Shown piece by piece: positions 7,027 through 18,609 of a DNA stretch of 64,000 nt. How positions within the stretch are numbered: the stretch's first letter is position 1; each line of letters starts with the position of its first letter. The stretch comes from Actinomyces sp. oral taxon 170 str. F0386. Its GTDB lineage: Bacteria; Actinomycetota; Actinomycetes; Actinomycetales; Actinomycetaceae. The stretch covers positions 141,267-205,266 of the forward strand of contig NZ_GL882538.1 in NCBI RefSeq assembly GCF_000195595.1, read 5' to 3'. The translations under genes were made by a program, and so were the position numbers. Under the pieces are notes generated by a model. That model was not told where the DNA came from, made no database searches, and saw only the letters and a list, made by a program, of their open reading frames with translations.

Positions 7027-9090
7027 TCAGTCGGCGTCCGCCGGGGTGTCAGCGGCGGGCTGCTCGGTGGGCGCCTGCGATGGAGCCGGGGTGGCCGTCC
7101 CTGAGGCGCTCGCGCTCGGCTGGGCGGCGCTCTGCGCGGTCAGGGCCTCCTGCACGCAGGCGTCGTAGGCGGTGCGCTCCTTCGAGGTGAGATCGGACAG
7201 ATCCCGCCAGTTGGCCTCCTTACTGCGATCATCGGCGTCCACGCTCTCGCGGGCGGAGCGGATGCAGGCCTTGGCGTCGTTGACTGTGATGGCCTGATGG
7301 GTCATGCCTGGGATCGGCAGGGAGCCGTGGTGAACGTCCTCGTGCTCATCGGACCAGTAGCTGACGATCCATACGGACTCATCGGCATTGCCGTACCAGG
7401 AGACGCTGTTGCTTTGATCAGTGACTTTGATCCTCCCAGTGTCCACCGAGGCGTTGATCGTGATCGCCGGACGCCCGTCCTCGCCACTGGGGGAGGTCAG
7501 TGTAGACGTGACGTTGAGGCCGCCGCTGGAGCTCCTGTAGGCGGAGACGGTCTTGCCGTTGACGTCATAGCTGGTCGGTCCCTCATCATCGGGCTCCATC
7601 CGCCTGCCGTCAGCGCTCCAGGCCCGCGAGACCCGTGACTCGACCGAGCCCATATCGACGTCGGCCTTGACCGTCACCCGCTGGTTGTCGTCGGTCTTGA
7701 TGCGCAGGTTTCCGACGTCGAGGTGGGCGTTGATCGTGGAGAGCCTGCCGGCCTCCTCAGCGGGCATGCCGCGAAGGTCCAGCGTGAGGTCGCCGACGTC
7801 CTTGCTGCTGGTGACGCTGCCACCGTTGGCTGATGAGGTCAGCTCCTTCCAGGTCACCGTGCTCGAGGAGAAGGCGGTCGAGTCCGTGATGACCGCGAAG
7901 GGCATACGGGCCAGGCTCGTGGGGGTGACCGACGCGGCTACAAGAGCAGGGATCGCCATGGTGAACAGAGCCGGCCAGCCCAGTGCCGTCATCCAGCCCC
8001 CGCGACGACGGCGCAGGCCACTGACGAGGATGCCAGCGCCCAGGAGCGCGACCAGCGTGCCGATGAGGATGAACTGGCCCTGGAGCAGACCCACGACGTG
8101 GGTCGTTGTGGCGTACCAGATGCCCGCTCCGGCGAGGAGCCCCAGACCCAGGACCGCCAGGGACACCGAGGAGCCGGGGCCGGGACGGCGTAGGGGGCGC
8201 ACCGGTGCGGGAGCGGACGGGGAGGGCGGATGCTGCCGGTAGGAGCGGTTCTGCCAGGTCGGACCACTCGCCGGTCGGGTGAAGGCCGGAGCGCCGGAGC
8301 CGGATGCGGAGGAGGCCGAGGAGTCTGAGGCTGACGGCGAGCCAGTCGCTGAGAGGGGGGCCTCGGACGTGGCCTGACCGGCCTGGTCACCAGGGCGGTC
8401 GCTCGGTGCCTGCGCGGCGCTGTGCTGAGCGGTCTGCCAGGGCTGGGGCCCCTGCGGGTTCTGCGAGGTGCCGTGGTGGCCGCGACGGTTCTGGGCGAAG
8501 CGGACGGCGAAGATGACAGCCAGGACGGTCAGCCCCAGCCAGAAGAGCGACCACACGGGGGCGGCGACTCCCGGGAACCCCCACAGGCCGATGTACCAGT
8601 CGGGGATGAAACCGTCGCCGATCGTGGACATGCCCACGATCGTCATGCCGATAGCGCCCGCCAGGCCCGCGTTGAAACGGCCGGAGAGGGCCTCCTCCAG
8701 GTGGATGCGCCCATCGGACTCCTCGGGCAGGAGCGCCCAGGCCACGCCGTACAGGACCAGCCCGACACCGGAGAAGATCGATAGCACCACCCACACGCAG
8801 CGCACCAGCACTGGATCCAGGCCGAAGCGGTAAGCCACCCCGCCGGCCACCCCGGCGATCCAGCGCTCATTCGTGCGTAAGAGGCCCGAGCCGCGCAGGG
8901 AGTCGAAGAAGCGGCGGGTCGAACCACTCTCGGGAGCGGACTGAGGCTGCCCGTACTGCTGGTAGGAGGGAGCGGGGCCGGGCTGAGGAGCAGCGCTGCC
9001 CGCGGCATCGGAGGAGCTCTCGGAGGGGCCGGGGAATGGAGCGCCGGCGGTGGAGTCGCCGTCTGATGGGGGAGTGGGCATGTCGTTCAT
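7027..9090 (-). CDS. PspC-domain membrane protein with C-terminal beta-rich domain
   Basis: 687 residues from ATG 9088-9090; a second Met three codons later is also possible. A disordered Pro/Ser-rich start is followed by a PspC domain at about 65-135 (WIAGVAGGVAYRFGLDPVLVRCVWVV... GVAWALLPEE). Next come more membrane helices, a Ser/Pro-rich linker, a second helix group around 310-390 and a beta-repeat region of the LiaF/DUF4097 kind (DVGDLTLDLRGMP... DVGNLRIKTDDN). It ends with an Ala/Pro-rich tail. PspC proteins sense or counter membrane stress. It is divergent from a histidine kinase that also carries a PspC domain. Confidence 0.82.
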   Translation of the reverse strand: MNDMPTPPSDGDSTAGAPFPGPSESSSDAAGSAAPQPGPAPSYQQYGQPQSAPESGSTRRFFDSLRGSGLLRTNERWIAGVAGGVAYRFGLDPVLVRCVWVVLSIFSGVGLVLYGVAWALLPEESDGRIHLEEALSGRFNAGLAGAIGMTIVGMSTIGDGFIPDWYIGLWGFPGVAAPVWSLFWLGLTVLAVIFAVRFAQNRRGHHGTSQNPQGPQPWQTAQHSAAQAPSDRPGDQAGQATSEAPLSATGSPSASDSSASSASGSGAPAFTRPASGPTWQNRSYRQHPPSPSAPAPVRPLRRPGPGSSVSLAVLGLGLLAGAGIWYATTTHVVGLLQGQFILIGTLVALLGAGILVSGLRRRRGGWMTALGWPALFTMAIPALVAASVTPTSLARMPFAVITDSTAFSSSTVTWKELTSSANGGSVTSSKDVGDLTLDLRGMPAEEAGRLSTINAHLDVGNLRIKTDDNQRVTVKADVDMGSVESRVSRAWSADGRRMEPDDEGPTSYDVNGKTVSAYRSSSGGLNVTSTLTSPSGEDGRPAITINASVDTGRIKVTDQSNSVSWYGNADESVWIVSYWSDEHEDVHHGSLPIPGMTHQAITVNDAKACIRSARESVDADDRSKEANWRDLSDLTSKERTAYDACVQEALTAQSAAQPSASASGTATPAPSQAPTEQPAADTPADAD

Positions 9091-9215
9091 GCACTCAATT
9101 CTTCGTGTCCGCGCCCCGCGCCACGATCAGGGGACCCCCTGAATGATCCCCGATTGTCCCCCGAATCCCCCGGAGGACGGCCAGATCGGGAACCCTGACG
9201 TGCCACGATGGTGCC

Positions 9216-10580
9216 ATGACGACGTCTCAGCAGTGGGTCGCGCAGCCCGGGCCCGTCCCCGATGGGGCGGGCCGCCAGTGGAGTCCCCCGCCACCCCCGC
9301 AGCGGCCTCCTCTGCGTCGCCTTCCTCACCGCCTCGGGCCGGCCCCGGCCGACCTGCCCGAGGAGGCCGCCCGGCTGCGCAGGCCCGCTCGCATCGCCGG
9401 GGTCTGCGCGGGGTTGAGCCTCCACCTGGGCATCCCCGTGCGCTACGTCCGCGCGGCGATGGTCGTCTTCGCACTCGGGGGTGGTGCGGGCGCCTTCCTC
9501 TACGCCCTGCTGTGGGCGACCCTTCCCGGGGAGAGCGGCCCGGTGGGGGTCGAGTCGGCCTCGCCGGTCTCCCGGGCCCGCCTGGCCACCCGCCCCAAGG
9601 ACGGGGCGGGCCCCGGAGGACCTGGAGGCCAGGGGGCCGATGGCGGCGCCGTCTCCGGCCTGTCCCAGACGGTTATAGACGGCGGCTCCCTCATCCTGGC
9701 GGCCCTCTTCCTGGCCGCATGGCGCTTCGGGCTGCTGGACCAGGTCGGCGCGGTGGGGATCGTCGTCGTCATCATCGCCGGGGCGGCCCTGTCCTGGTCC
9801 CAGATGGACAACCTCGTCGGCCCGGACCGCAACCTGGGTGCCATTGTGCGGGTTGTGGGCGGGGTGTGCCTGGCCGTCATCGGCATCCTCGTATGGGTGG
9901 CCGCCGACAGCTCGCCCTACAAGCTCATCTCCGGGCTCGTCACCGGAGGCGCGCTCGTGGCGGGCATCGGCGTGGTCCTGGCGCCTCTGTGGCTGCGGAC
10001 CAATCGGGCCCTGGCCGACACCCGCGCCGCCGAGATCCGCGAGTCCGAGCGCGCCGACATCGCCGCCCACCTGCACGACTCCGTCCTGCAGACCCTCACC
10101 CTCATCCGCAAGCGCGCCGACGAGCCTGAGACGGTGGCCCGCCTGGCCCGCTCCCAGGAGCGCGAGCTGCGCGCCTGGCTCTACACCGACCGCCCCGCAC
10201 CGGGCACCTCCGTGGCCGACGCCTTCACCGACCTGGCCGGCGAGATCGAGGACCGCCACGGCGTGGCCGTCGACGTCGTCTGCGTCGGCGACCGCGCCCC
10301 CGACCGTGACACTGAGGTCATCGTCGCCGCCACTCGAGAGGCCCTGTCCAATGCCGTGCGCCACGGGGCCCCGCCGGTCTCCCTCTACGTCGAGGCCGGC
10401 GACCAGCGCCTCGAGGTGTTCGTGCGCGACCACGGTCCCGGATTCGATCCGGAGTCCATCGCCGAGGACCGCCACGGCGTGCGTGAGTCCATCATCGCCC
10501 GCATGGAGCGTCACGGCGGCAGCGGCCGGGTGCGCCGCATGGCCACCGGCACGGAGGTGGCCCTGTCCCTCCCCGCGTGA
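9216..10580 (+). CDS. Sensor histidine kinase with N-terminal PspC domain
   Basis: 454 residues from ATG at 9216. Residues of about 50-110 form a PspC domain (RIAGVCAGLSLHLGIPVRYVRAAMV... LLWATLPGE). Several membrane helices follow, then a HisKA_3 dimerisation helix with the phospho-acceptor His287 in AAHLHDSVLQTL, and a HATPase domain (EALSNAVRHGA N-box, FVRDHGPGFDP G-box). This is the NarL-type kinase layout. The next gene, 126 bases on, is a matching LuxR-type response regulator, so the two form a two-component system. It is divergent from the PspC gene across a 125-base shared promoter region. Confidence 0.88.
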   Translation: MTTSQQWVAQPGPVPDGAGRQWSPPPPPQRPPLRRLPHRLGPAPADLPEEAARLRRPARIAGVCAGLSLHLGIPVRYVRAAMVVFALGGGAGAFLYALLWATLPGESGPVGVESASPVSRARLATRPKDGAGPGGPGGQGADGGAVSGLSQTVIDGGSLILAALFLAAWRFGLLDQVGAVGIVVVIIAGAALSWSQMDNLVGPDRNLGAIVRVVGGVCLAVIGILVWVAADSSPYKLISGLVTGGALVAGIGVVLAPLWLRTNRALADTRAAEIRESERADIAAHLHDSVLQTLTLIRKRADEPETVARLARSQERELRAWLYTDRPAPGTSVADAFTDLAGEIEDRHGVAVDVVCVGDRAPDRDTEVIVAATREALSNAVRHGAPPVSLYVEAGDQRLEVFVRDHGPGFDPESIAEDRHGVRESIIARMERHGGSGRVRRMATGTEVALSLPA

Positions 10581-10706
10581 TCCCACCGCCCGCCTATCGT
10601 AGGTCCCGTCACATTCTGTCCTGTAGGGCTCCACCTCGTCCTTCTCCGCGTCCTTCCGGTCCTTCCGGGCACCTCCACATCATCGACGTCACCACCAGGA
10701 AGACCC

Positions 10707-11420
10707 ATGGCTGACACACCCGCCGGCACCCCATCAGACAACCACCCGCCCGCAGCGGCCGGCTCGCCCCTGCGGGTCCTGGTCGTCGACGACCACGCCC
10801 TGGTCCGCTCCGGGGTGCGCTCCGAGCTGACCTCCCACGCCCCCGATCTGGACGTCATCGCCGAGGCCGACGACGTCGAGGGCGCTATCGCCGCCGTCCA
10901 CGCCCTGCGCCCCGACGTCGTCCTGCTCGACGTTCACCTGCCTGGCGGCAGCGGCGGGGGAGGAGCAGAGGTCGTCGTCTCCTGCCACGACGTTCCCGAG
11001 ACGCGCTTCCTGGCCCTGAGCGTCTCCGACGCCAGCGACGACGTCGTCGGCGTCATCCGGGCCGGCGCCCGCGGCTACGTCACCAAGGCGATCTCCACCG
11101 AGGACCTGGCCCAGGCCGTGCGGCGCGTGGCCGCCGGCGACGCCGCCTTCTCCCCGCGCCTGGCCGGGTTCGTCCTGGACGCCTTCGGGGCCGGGACGGG
11201 CGAGGTGGCCGTGGCCGACACCGAGCTCGACCGTCTCTCGGCGCGGGAGCGGGAGGTCATGCGCCTCATCGCCCGTGGCTACACCTACAAGGAGTGCGCC
11301 TCCGAGCTGTTCATCTCCGTCAAGACCGTCGAGACCCACGTCTCCGCGGTCCTGCGCAAGCTCCAGCTGTCCAACCGCAACGAGCTCACCCGCTGGGCCG
11401 TGGCCCGCCGCATCGTGTAG
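10707..11420 (+). CDS. NarL/LuxR-family response regulator
   Basis: 237 residues from ATG at 10707, preceded by AGGAAGACCC. The receiver domain has acidic residues in VVDDHALVR, phospho-acceptor Asp75 in VVLLDVHLPGG and the conserved Lys in GYVTKAIS. The C-terminal LuxR helix-turn-helix reads LSAREREVMRLIARGYTYKE through SVKTVETHVSAVLRKL. It is the natural partner of the PspC-type histidine kinase immediately upstream. The likely targets are the divergent pspC cluster and other envelope genes, by analogy with related actinobacterial systems. Confidence 0.9.
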   Translation: MADTPAGTPSDNHPPAAAGSPLRVLVVDDHALVRSGVRSELTSHAPDLDVIAEADDVEGAIAAVHALRPDVVLLDVHLPGGSGGGGAEVVVSCHDVPETRFLALSVSDASDDVVGVIRAGARGYVTKAISTEDLAQAVRRVAAGDAAFSPRLAGFVLDAFGAGTGEVAVADTELDRLSAREREVMRLIARGYTYKECASELFISVKTVETHVSAVLRKLQLSNRNELTRWAVARRIV

Positions 11421-11541
11421 CCCGACGACGATACGGGCGTGGGCACGTATGGGCAGGTGCGGGTCACTGTCTGACATCGCGTCTGGGCCCACACCGCCGC
11501 ACTGTCCCGACACTGGCCCGATCCGTGGCAGGATGCGGCAC

Positions 11542-12273
11542 GTGAGCCAACCCCCGCAGCCCTCCGCGAGCACCGCTCATTCCCACCTCGACGCCCTCCA
11601 ACCGGCCTGCGAGCACCTGCGCGCAGGCGGGCTGGTCATCCTGCCCACGGACACCGTCTACGGCATCGGATGCAACGCCGCCGATGCTGGGGCGGTCGAA
11701 CGGTTGCTGGCCTCCAAGGGGCGCGGACGTCAGATGCCTCCGCCGGTGCTCGTGGCCGGCCCCGCCGACCTGACCGGCGTCGTCGCCCAGGTGCCGGAGG
11801 CCGCGCGCATCCTCATGGAGGCCTTCTGGCCGGGGCCGCTGACCCTCATCCTCGACGCCGATGCGGCCCTGACCTGGGACCTGGGCGAGACCAGCGGCAC
11901 CATCGCCATACGTATGCCCGACCACGAGCTCGCCCTGGACCTCCTGCGCCGCAGCGGCCCGCTGGCCGTGACCTCCGCCAACCCCACCGGCGCACCGCCC
12001 GCGACCGACGCCGCCTCCGCCCGGGCCGCCTTCCCCGGACGGGTCCGGGGAGTCGACGCCGTCGGGACCGAGGACATCCTTCTGCTCGACGGTGGAGCCA
12101 CGTCCGGTCCGGTTCCCTCCACCATCGTCACCCTCGCCGGGGCGCACGCCTGCTCCCCCCGCATTCTGCGCAAAGGGGTCCTCTCGCCCGCGGACCTGGA
12201 GCGAGTGGCCGGTGTCAACGTCGCCGAGCAGACCGCGCAGGCAACGCACAACAAGCCGGAGGTGGGCGCGTGA
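11542..12273 (+). CDS. tsaC: Threonylcarbamoyl-AMP synthase (Sua5/YrdC)
   Basis: 243 residues if GTG at 11542 is used, 9 bases after CAGGA; an in-frame ATG at 11533 is possible but too close to that site. The YrdC-domain signatures are visible: GGLVILPTDTVYGIGC, the LASKGRGRQMPPPVLV loop that binds ATP and threonine in the family, FWPGPLTLIL and TSANPTG. The enzyme makes threonylcarbamoyl-adenylate from Thr, bicarbonate and ATP for t6A37 tRNA modification. It overlaps the next gene by four bases (GTGA), so the two are translationally coupled. Confidence 0.92.
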   Translation: MSQPPQPSASTAHSHLDALQPACEHLRAGGLVILPTDTVYGIGCNAADAGAVERLLASKGRGRQMPPPVLVAGPADLTGVVAQVPEAARILMEAFWPGPLTLILDADAALTWDLGETSGTIAIRMPDHELALDLLRRSGPLAVTSANPTGAPPATDAASARAAFPGRVRGVDAVGTEDILLLDGGATSGPVPSTIVTLAGAHACSPRILRKGVLSPADLERVAGVNVAEQTAQATHNKPEVGA

Positions 12274-13535
12274 GGGTCTACCTCCTGGTCATGGCCGTCG
12301 CCACCGTGGCCACCTACGTGGCCGTGCCGATCATCCGGCACGTCGCCTTAGTGAGCAATGCGCTCACTCCCGTGCGGGCCCGCGACGTCCACTCCACCCC
12401 CATCCCGCGCCTGGGCGGGGTGGCCATGTTCTTCGGCCTGTTCTCCGCGATCTCCGTGGCCTCGCAGATCCCCTACCTCTCTGACGTCATCGACTCCAGC
12501 GCCTGGGCCGTGGTCCTGGGGGCGGGGCTGGTATGCCTGCTCGGCGTCGTCGACGACCTGTGGGAGCTGGACTGGATGACCAAGCTCGCCGGACAGATCC
12601 TGGCCGCCGGCGTCATGGCCTGGCAGGGCGTCCAGCTCCTCACCTTCCCCGTGGCAGGGCTGACCATCGGGTCCTCGCGCCTGTCCCTCATCTCCACCGT
12701 CATCGTCGTCGTGGCCGCCATCAACGCCGTCAACTTCGTCGACGGCCTCGACGGGCTGGCGGCGGGCATCATCGGGATCGGCTCGACCGCCTTCTTCCTA
12801 TACACCTACGTCCTCACTCGAGCCACGAGCCCAGGCTCCTACAGCTCGCTGGCGGCCACGATCGTGGCCGCCCTCATCGGCGTGTGCCTGGGCTTCCTGC
12901 CCCACAACTTCAACCCGGCCACCATCTTCATGGGCGACTCCGGGGCGATGCAGCTGGGGCTGGTCTCGGCCGCCTCCACCATCATCATCACCGGGCAGAT
13001 CGACCCCGGCAGCTTCGACGGCTCGCGTGCTCTGCCCGCCTTCATGCCGATCCTCCTGCCGCTGGCCGTCCTCCTGCTGCCCCTGACCGACATGATCATG
13101 GCGATCGTGCGCCGCACGCGGAAGGGGCTCAGCCCCACCCACCCCGACCGCATGCACATGCACCACCGGCTCCTGGCGGCCGGCCACTCACACCGCCGCG
13201 CCGTCCTGGTCATGTACCTGTGGGCCGCCGTCGCGTCCTTCCCCGTGGCCGCCATGGCCTTCTTCCCTCTGCCCTGGGTCATGGTGGGGGCCGCCATCGC
13301 GATCCTGTTCGCCTTCGTCGTCACCGTTGACCTCATGCCCGGGGTGCGCCACGGCCTGCGCTCGGCGCTGCGCCGGCGCCAGGATCGCCAGGAGCAGCGG
13401 ATCGTCATCTCCCGCAATGTCTCGGGAACCGGTGAGGTGACGCGCCCGGCCCAGGGGCAGGCGCCGCAAGGAGCCGTCGTGTCGGCTGCCGTGTCAACGG
13501 CTCCCGCCCACCATCCCGAGGAGACGGACGCATGA
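12270..13535 (+). CDS. Undecaprenyl-phosphate sugar-1-phosphate transferase (WecA/TagO/Rfe family)
   Basis: 421 residues from GTG at 12270, overlapping tsaC by four bases. It is a polytopic membrane protein with about eleven hydrophobic helices. The family's catalytic motifs are present: GVVDDLWELD (DD pair), NAVNFVDGLDGLAAG (NxxNxxDGxDGL), ATIFMGDSGAM and the cytoplasmic HMHHRLLAAGHSHR histidine loop. It transfers GlcNAc-1-phosphate (or a similar sugar) to undecaprenyl phosphate and starts cell-wall glycan or polysaccharide synthesis. The cytoplasmic tail after residue 350 is long, basic and then Ala/Pro-rich. The tsaC-wecA-atp order is common in actinobacteria. Confidence 0.9.
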   Translation: MRVYLLVMAVATVATYVAVPIIRHVALVSNALTPVRARDVHSTPIPRLGGVAMFFGLFSAISVASQIPYLSDVIDSSAWAVVLGAGLVCLLGVVDDLWELDWMTKLAGQILAAGVMAWQGVQLLTFPVAGLTIGSSRLSLISTVIVVVAAINAVNFVDGLDGLAAGIIGIGSTAFFLYTYVLTRATSPGSYSSLAATIVAALIGVCLGFLPHNFNPATIFMGDSGAMQLGLVSAASTIIITGQIDPGSFDGSRALPAFMPILLPLAVLLLPLTDMIMAIVRRTRKGLSPTHPDRMHMHHRLLAAGHSHRRAVLVMYLWAAVASFPVAAMAFFPLPWVMVGAAIAILFAFVVTVDLMPGVRHGLRSALRRRQDRQEQRIVISRNVSGTGEVTRPAQGQAPQGAVVSAAVSTAPAHHPEETDA

Positions 13536-14053
13536 GTACAGCACACGGCTCCGGCCCGATGTCGCAGCAACCTGCCGACGAGCAGCCGGGACCGACCGGG
13601 GGGACCAGTCGCAACACCGCAGTCCTGATCGACTCTGTTGCCCGGCTGCGTCGGATCCTGACGATTGCCACCGGGGTCCTGGTGGCGCTTGAGCTCCTCT
13701 GGTGCGTAGGTGGCGGCATGACCGGAGGCGTGGCCCGCCCGACCGGGACCCTTCCAGTGGCCGCGGTGGCGACGGCGCTGCTCCTGGCCTCCACGTGGTG
13801 GGTTCTGGCCCGCATGGTGCGCTCCGGGATGGGACTCATGGCTGCCTGGATGGGCGGCGGTTACCTCGCGAGAATCTCCCTGCTGGCCCTGGTACTCCTC
13901 GGCGGTCGGGTGATCGGGCTGGACACTCGAGTGATTGGGGTCTCACTCATCGTTGCTGTACTGGTAAGCCTGTTCGCCGAGGTGACCGTCCTGACGCGAG
14001 CACGAATCCTTGCTGTGGAGCCGATGAAGGGAGGGCCGACGGGTCGGTCCTGA
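13532..14053 (+). CDS. AtpI-like membrane protein preceding atpB
   Basis: 173 residues from ATG at 13532, overlapping the previous stop as ATGA. After a polar 35-residue start there are four hydrophobic helices (LTIATGVLVALELLW, LPVAAVATALLLASTWWV, a LLALVLLGG stretch and VIGVSLIVAVLVSLFAEV). Position and topology fit the poorly conserved ATP synthase protein I, thought to help c-ring assembly or Mg2+ supply. Sequence similarity alone is too weak to be sure. Confidence 0.65.
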   Translation: MSTAHGSGPMSQQPADEQPGPTGGTSRNTAVLIDSVARLRRILTIATGVLVALELLWCVGGGMTGGVARPTGTLPVAAVATALLLASTWWVLARMVRSGMGLMAAWMGGGYLARISLLALVLLGGRVIGLDTRVIGVSLIVAVLVSLFAEVTVLTRARILAVEPMKGGPTGRS

Positions 14054-14225
14054 CCGAGGCGTGGGTTCAACCTCGGGAGGCGGCAAGGACGATGAATCGG
14101 GATGCGCCTGCTGATTTTGCTTCGTTGAACCATTCCTAGGCGCTAGCATTACCAGTGGTTAGCAGGCCTGTTCGGGGCAGACATCAGGCCAGACTTCGAA
14201 GCGTGAGAGACATCGGGAGGATCTC

Positions 14226-15146
14226 CTGTCCACCAACACCGTCACCGAGAGCGACGCGGCAGTCGACGACGTCGCCGCGCCGCGGACGGCTGACGCCAAG
14301 CCGTTCGTCAAACCGCTGTGGTACTGGGTGCTCCTGGTTGTCCTGGTTGCGGTGATCGTGCTGACTGCGGTGCCCGCCTTCACTCAGCACCCTCACTCAC
14401 CCGGCGTCGAGGACTTCTTCCCCGAAGCGCTCTTTGGCCAGGGTACGTTCCTGGAGTTCAACCGGCTCACCCTCGTCCGCGTCGTCATGGGGGTCGCCTT
14501 GTGCCTGACGGTGGGGGTGGCCGCCAGCCGGCTCAAGACCGTCCCCGGGCGCGGCCAGGCCGTGCTCGAGCTCATCGCCGACTTCGTGCGCAGCAATGTG
14601 GCCCTCATGCTTCTGGGCAATAAGAACGGACGCCGCTTCGCCCCCCTGCTGGGGACCCTCTTCCTGGGAGTGCTGGCCATGAACATCGCCGGCATCATCC
14701 CGGGACTCAACATCGCCGCCTCCTCGGTGGTGGCGGTGCCCCTGGTGTTCGCGGCCCTGACATACATCACCTTCATCGGTGCCGGAATCAGGGAGCAGGG
14801 AATCGGTCACTTCCTCGCCTCCCAGCTCCTGCCTCCGGGGCTGCCCAAGGTGATGTACCTGCTCATCACCCCCATCGAGTTCCTCTCGAACTTCATTGTT
14901 CGGCCGGTGACGCTCACCCTGCGTCTGCTGTGCAACATGGTCTCCGGGCACATGCTGCTCGCCATGACCTTCTTCGGGACCACCAGTCTGCTCCTGCACC
15001 TACAGGCGTCTTCGGCGGCAAGTTTCCTCACCGGCGCAGCCATGATCGCGGTGACCCTGTTCGAGGTCTTCGTCGCGGTCCTGCAGGCCTACATCTTCAC
15101 CATCCTCAGCGCCGTCTATATCAAGCTCTCCATCGAGGCCCACTAG
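14226..15146 (+). CDS. atpB: F1Fo ATP synthase subunit a, apparent CTG start
   Basis: The frame is open from 14163 and contains no ATG, GTG or TTG until GTG 14328, which lies inside the first membrane helix (PLWYWVLLVVLVAVIVL). A strong GGGAGG at 14215-14220 is 5 bases before CTG 14226, which would begin Met-Ser-Thr-Asn and give 306 residues. Subunit a features follow: five to six helices and the LRLLCNMVSGHMLL segment with the essential stator Arg near residue 230. It conducts protons across the membrane with the c-ring. If CTG is not used, GTG 14328 gives 272 residues without a ribosome site. Confidence 0.88.
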   Translation: MSTNTVTESDAAVDDVAAPRTADAKPFVKPLWYWVLLVVLVAVIVLTAVPAFTQHPHSPGVEDFFPEALFGQGTFLEFNRLTLVRVVMGVALCLTVGVAASRLKTVPGRGQAVLELIADFVRSNVALMLLGNKNGRRFAPLLGTLFLGVLAMNIAGIIPGLNIAASSVVAVPLVFAALTYITFIGAGIREQGIGHFLASQLLPPGLPKVMYLLITPIEFLSNFIVRPVTLTLRLLCNMVSGHMLLAMTFFGTTSLLLHLQASSAASFLTGAAMIAVTLFEVFVAVLQAYIFTILSAVYIKLSIEAH

Positions 15147-15167
15147 ACGTCACCGACCTGTCCCTGA

Positions 15168-15436
<269 letters not shown>

Positions 15437-15437
<1 letters not shown>

Positions 15438-16042
15438 TGCTTCCCCTGGCTGCCGAGAGCGGGCAGGGAGGGGGGACCGCCTTCATCCTGCCTCCGCTCT
15501 ATGAGATCTTCTGGGCGGCGATCGTCCTCCTGCTCATCCTCCTGGTGGTGGGCCGCTTCGCCCTGCCTCGGCTCTACGCCGTGCTGGACGAGCGCGCCCG
15601 GCGCATCCAGGAGGGCCTCGACCTGGCTGACAAGGCCGAGCAGGACCAGGCCGACGCCGAGAAGCGCGCCGCCCGGCTCGTGGACGAGGCCCGCCGCGAG
15701 GCCGCCCGCATCCGCGACAACGCACAGAGCGAGGCCAAGGAGGTCGTCGCCCAGGCCCGTACCGATGCTCAGACCGAGGCCGCCGGCATTCTTCAGGGTG
15801 CCCAGCGTCAGATCCTGGCGGACAAGCAGGCCGCGCAGATCTCGCTTCGCACCGACGTCGGTATGCTCGCCTCCACCCTGGCTGAGCGGATCGTCGGTGA
15901 GCAGCTCAAGGACACGGCCCTGTCCGAGCGCGTCATCGACCGCTTCCTCGACGAGCTCGAGGCCATGCCCCCGGTCGAGGGCGTTGACGCACCAGTGACC
16001 ACCGGCCCCGTCTCTGAGCCCGCTGCGGAGGAGAAGCCGTGA
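15437..16042 (+). CDS. atpF: F1Fo ATP synthase subunit b
   Basis: 201 residues from ATG 15437, which shares one base with the atpE stop (TGATG); GTG 15434 is an alternative. An N-terminal helix (IFWAAIVLLLILLVVGRFALPRL) anchors the stator. It is followed by a long Glu/Ala/Arg-rich coiled coil (RIQEGLDLADKAEQDQADAE...) to about residue 165, which forms the peripheral stalk and contacts delta. It is translationally coupled to atpE and overlaps atpH by four bases. Confidence 0.95.
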
Positions 16043-16854
16043 GAACCGGGACCGGAGCCACCCGTGAGACCGTGAGCCAGGCCTGGAGCCCGGTGCTCGC
16101 GGCGGCGGGAGTCGAGGGACAGGAGCTGGGGCGTCAGATCCTCGCCCTGGCCCACCAGGTCGCCGTCCACTCGCTGTCCGGCCCCTTGACCGACCCGGGC
16201 CGCGAGTCCGAGGACAAGGCGGTACTGGCTCGCAGACTCTTCGAGGGAACTGTGGACGGGCGCGTCGTCGACCTGCTCAGCGCCATGGTCCGCGGCCGCT
16301 GGTCCAAGCCGGTCGACCTCATCTCCGCCCTCCATGACCTGGGCATCGAGGCGATCCTCGCCGGTGCCCACGCCGACGGCGCGGTCGGTGAGATCGAGCA
16401 GCAGCTCTTCGACGTCCACGAGCGGATTGCCGACGACCGCGAGCTGCGCGACGCCCTGGCGCCCTCGCGCCGCACCCGCACCGAGGCCCGCGTCCGTCTG
16501 GCCGAGGCCGTCTTCGGCCCCCACGTCAGCGCTCCGGCCATGAGCCTGCTGCGCTGGTGCGTGCGTCACCGCGCCGAGGGCGGGCCGCTGCGCAACCTGC
16601 GCCGCGTCGTCGAGCTGGCCGCCGCCATGCGCCAACGCACCATCGCCGACGTCGTCACAGCCGTCCCCATGACCACGGCCCAGGAGTCGCGCCTGCGTAC
16701 CATCCTGGAGCGCCGCCTGGGCACCCGCATCGATCTCAACTGCGAGGTCGACCCCGAGGTCATCGGTGGGGCGCGTGTCATGATCCGTAACCACGTCCTG
16801 GACCACACCGTGCGCGGCGCCGTCGCCGAGCTGCGCACCCGCCTGGCCGGATAG
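16039..16854 (+). CDS. atpH: F1Fo ATP synthase subunit delta
   Basis: 271 residues from GTG 16039, overlapping atpF as GTGA after GGAGGAGAAGCC. The C-terminal part carries the delta signature ([39 protein letters not shown], read in pieces). The long N-terminal extension is usual for actinobacterial delta subunits. It links the F1 crown to the b stalk. Confidence 0.93.
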   Translation: MRTGTGATRETVSQAWSPVLAAAGVEGQELGRQILALAHQVAVHSLSGPLTDPGRESEDKAVLARRLFEGTVDGRVVDLLSAMVRGRWSKPVDLISALHDLGIEAILAGAHADGAVGEIEQQLFDVHERIADDRELRDALAPSRRTRTEARVRLAEAVFGPHVSAPAMSLLRWCVRHRAEGGPLRNLRRVVELAAAMRQRTIADVVTAVPMTTAQESRLRTILERRLGTRIDLNCEVDPEVIGGARVMIRNHVLDHTVRGAVAELRTRLAG

Positions 16855-16976
16855 CGGGCAACGCGCCCAGCGCCGCCTCCTGCACCGGTCCCCACAACTT
16901 CACCACCCCACCCCGTGCCGTCGTCGCTCACGCCCAGCGCCGCCGGCCCTCAGAACGCAACCAGCAAGGAGACGAG

Positions 16977-18608
<1,632 letters not shown>

Positions 18609-18609
18609 C

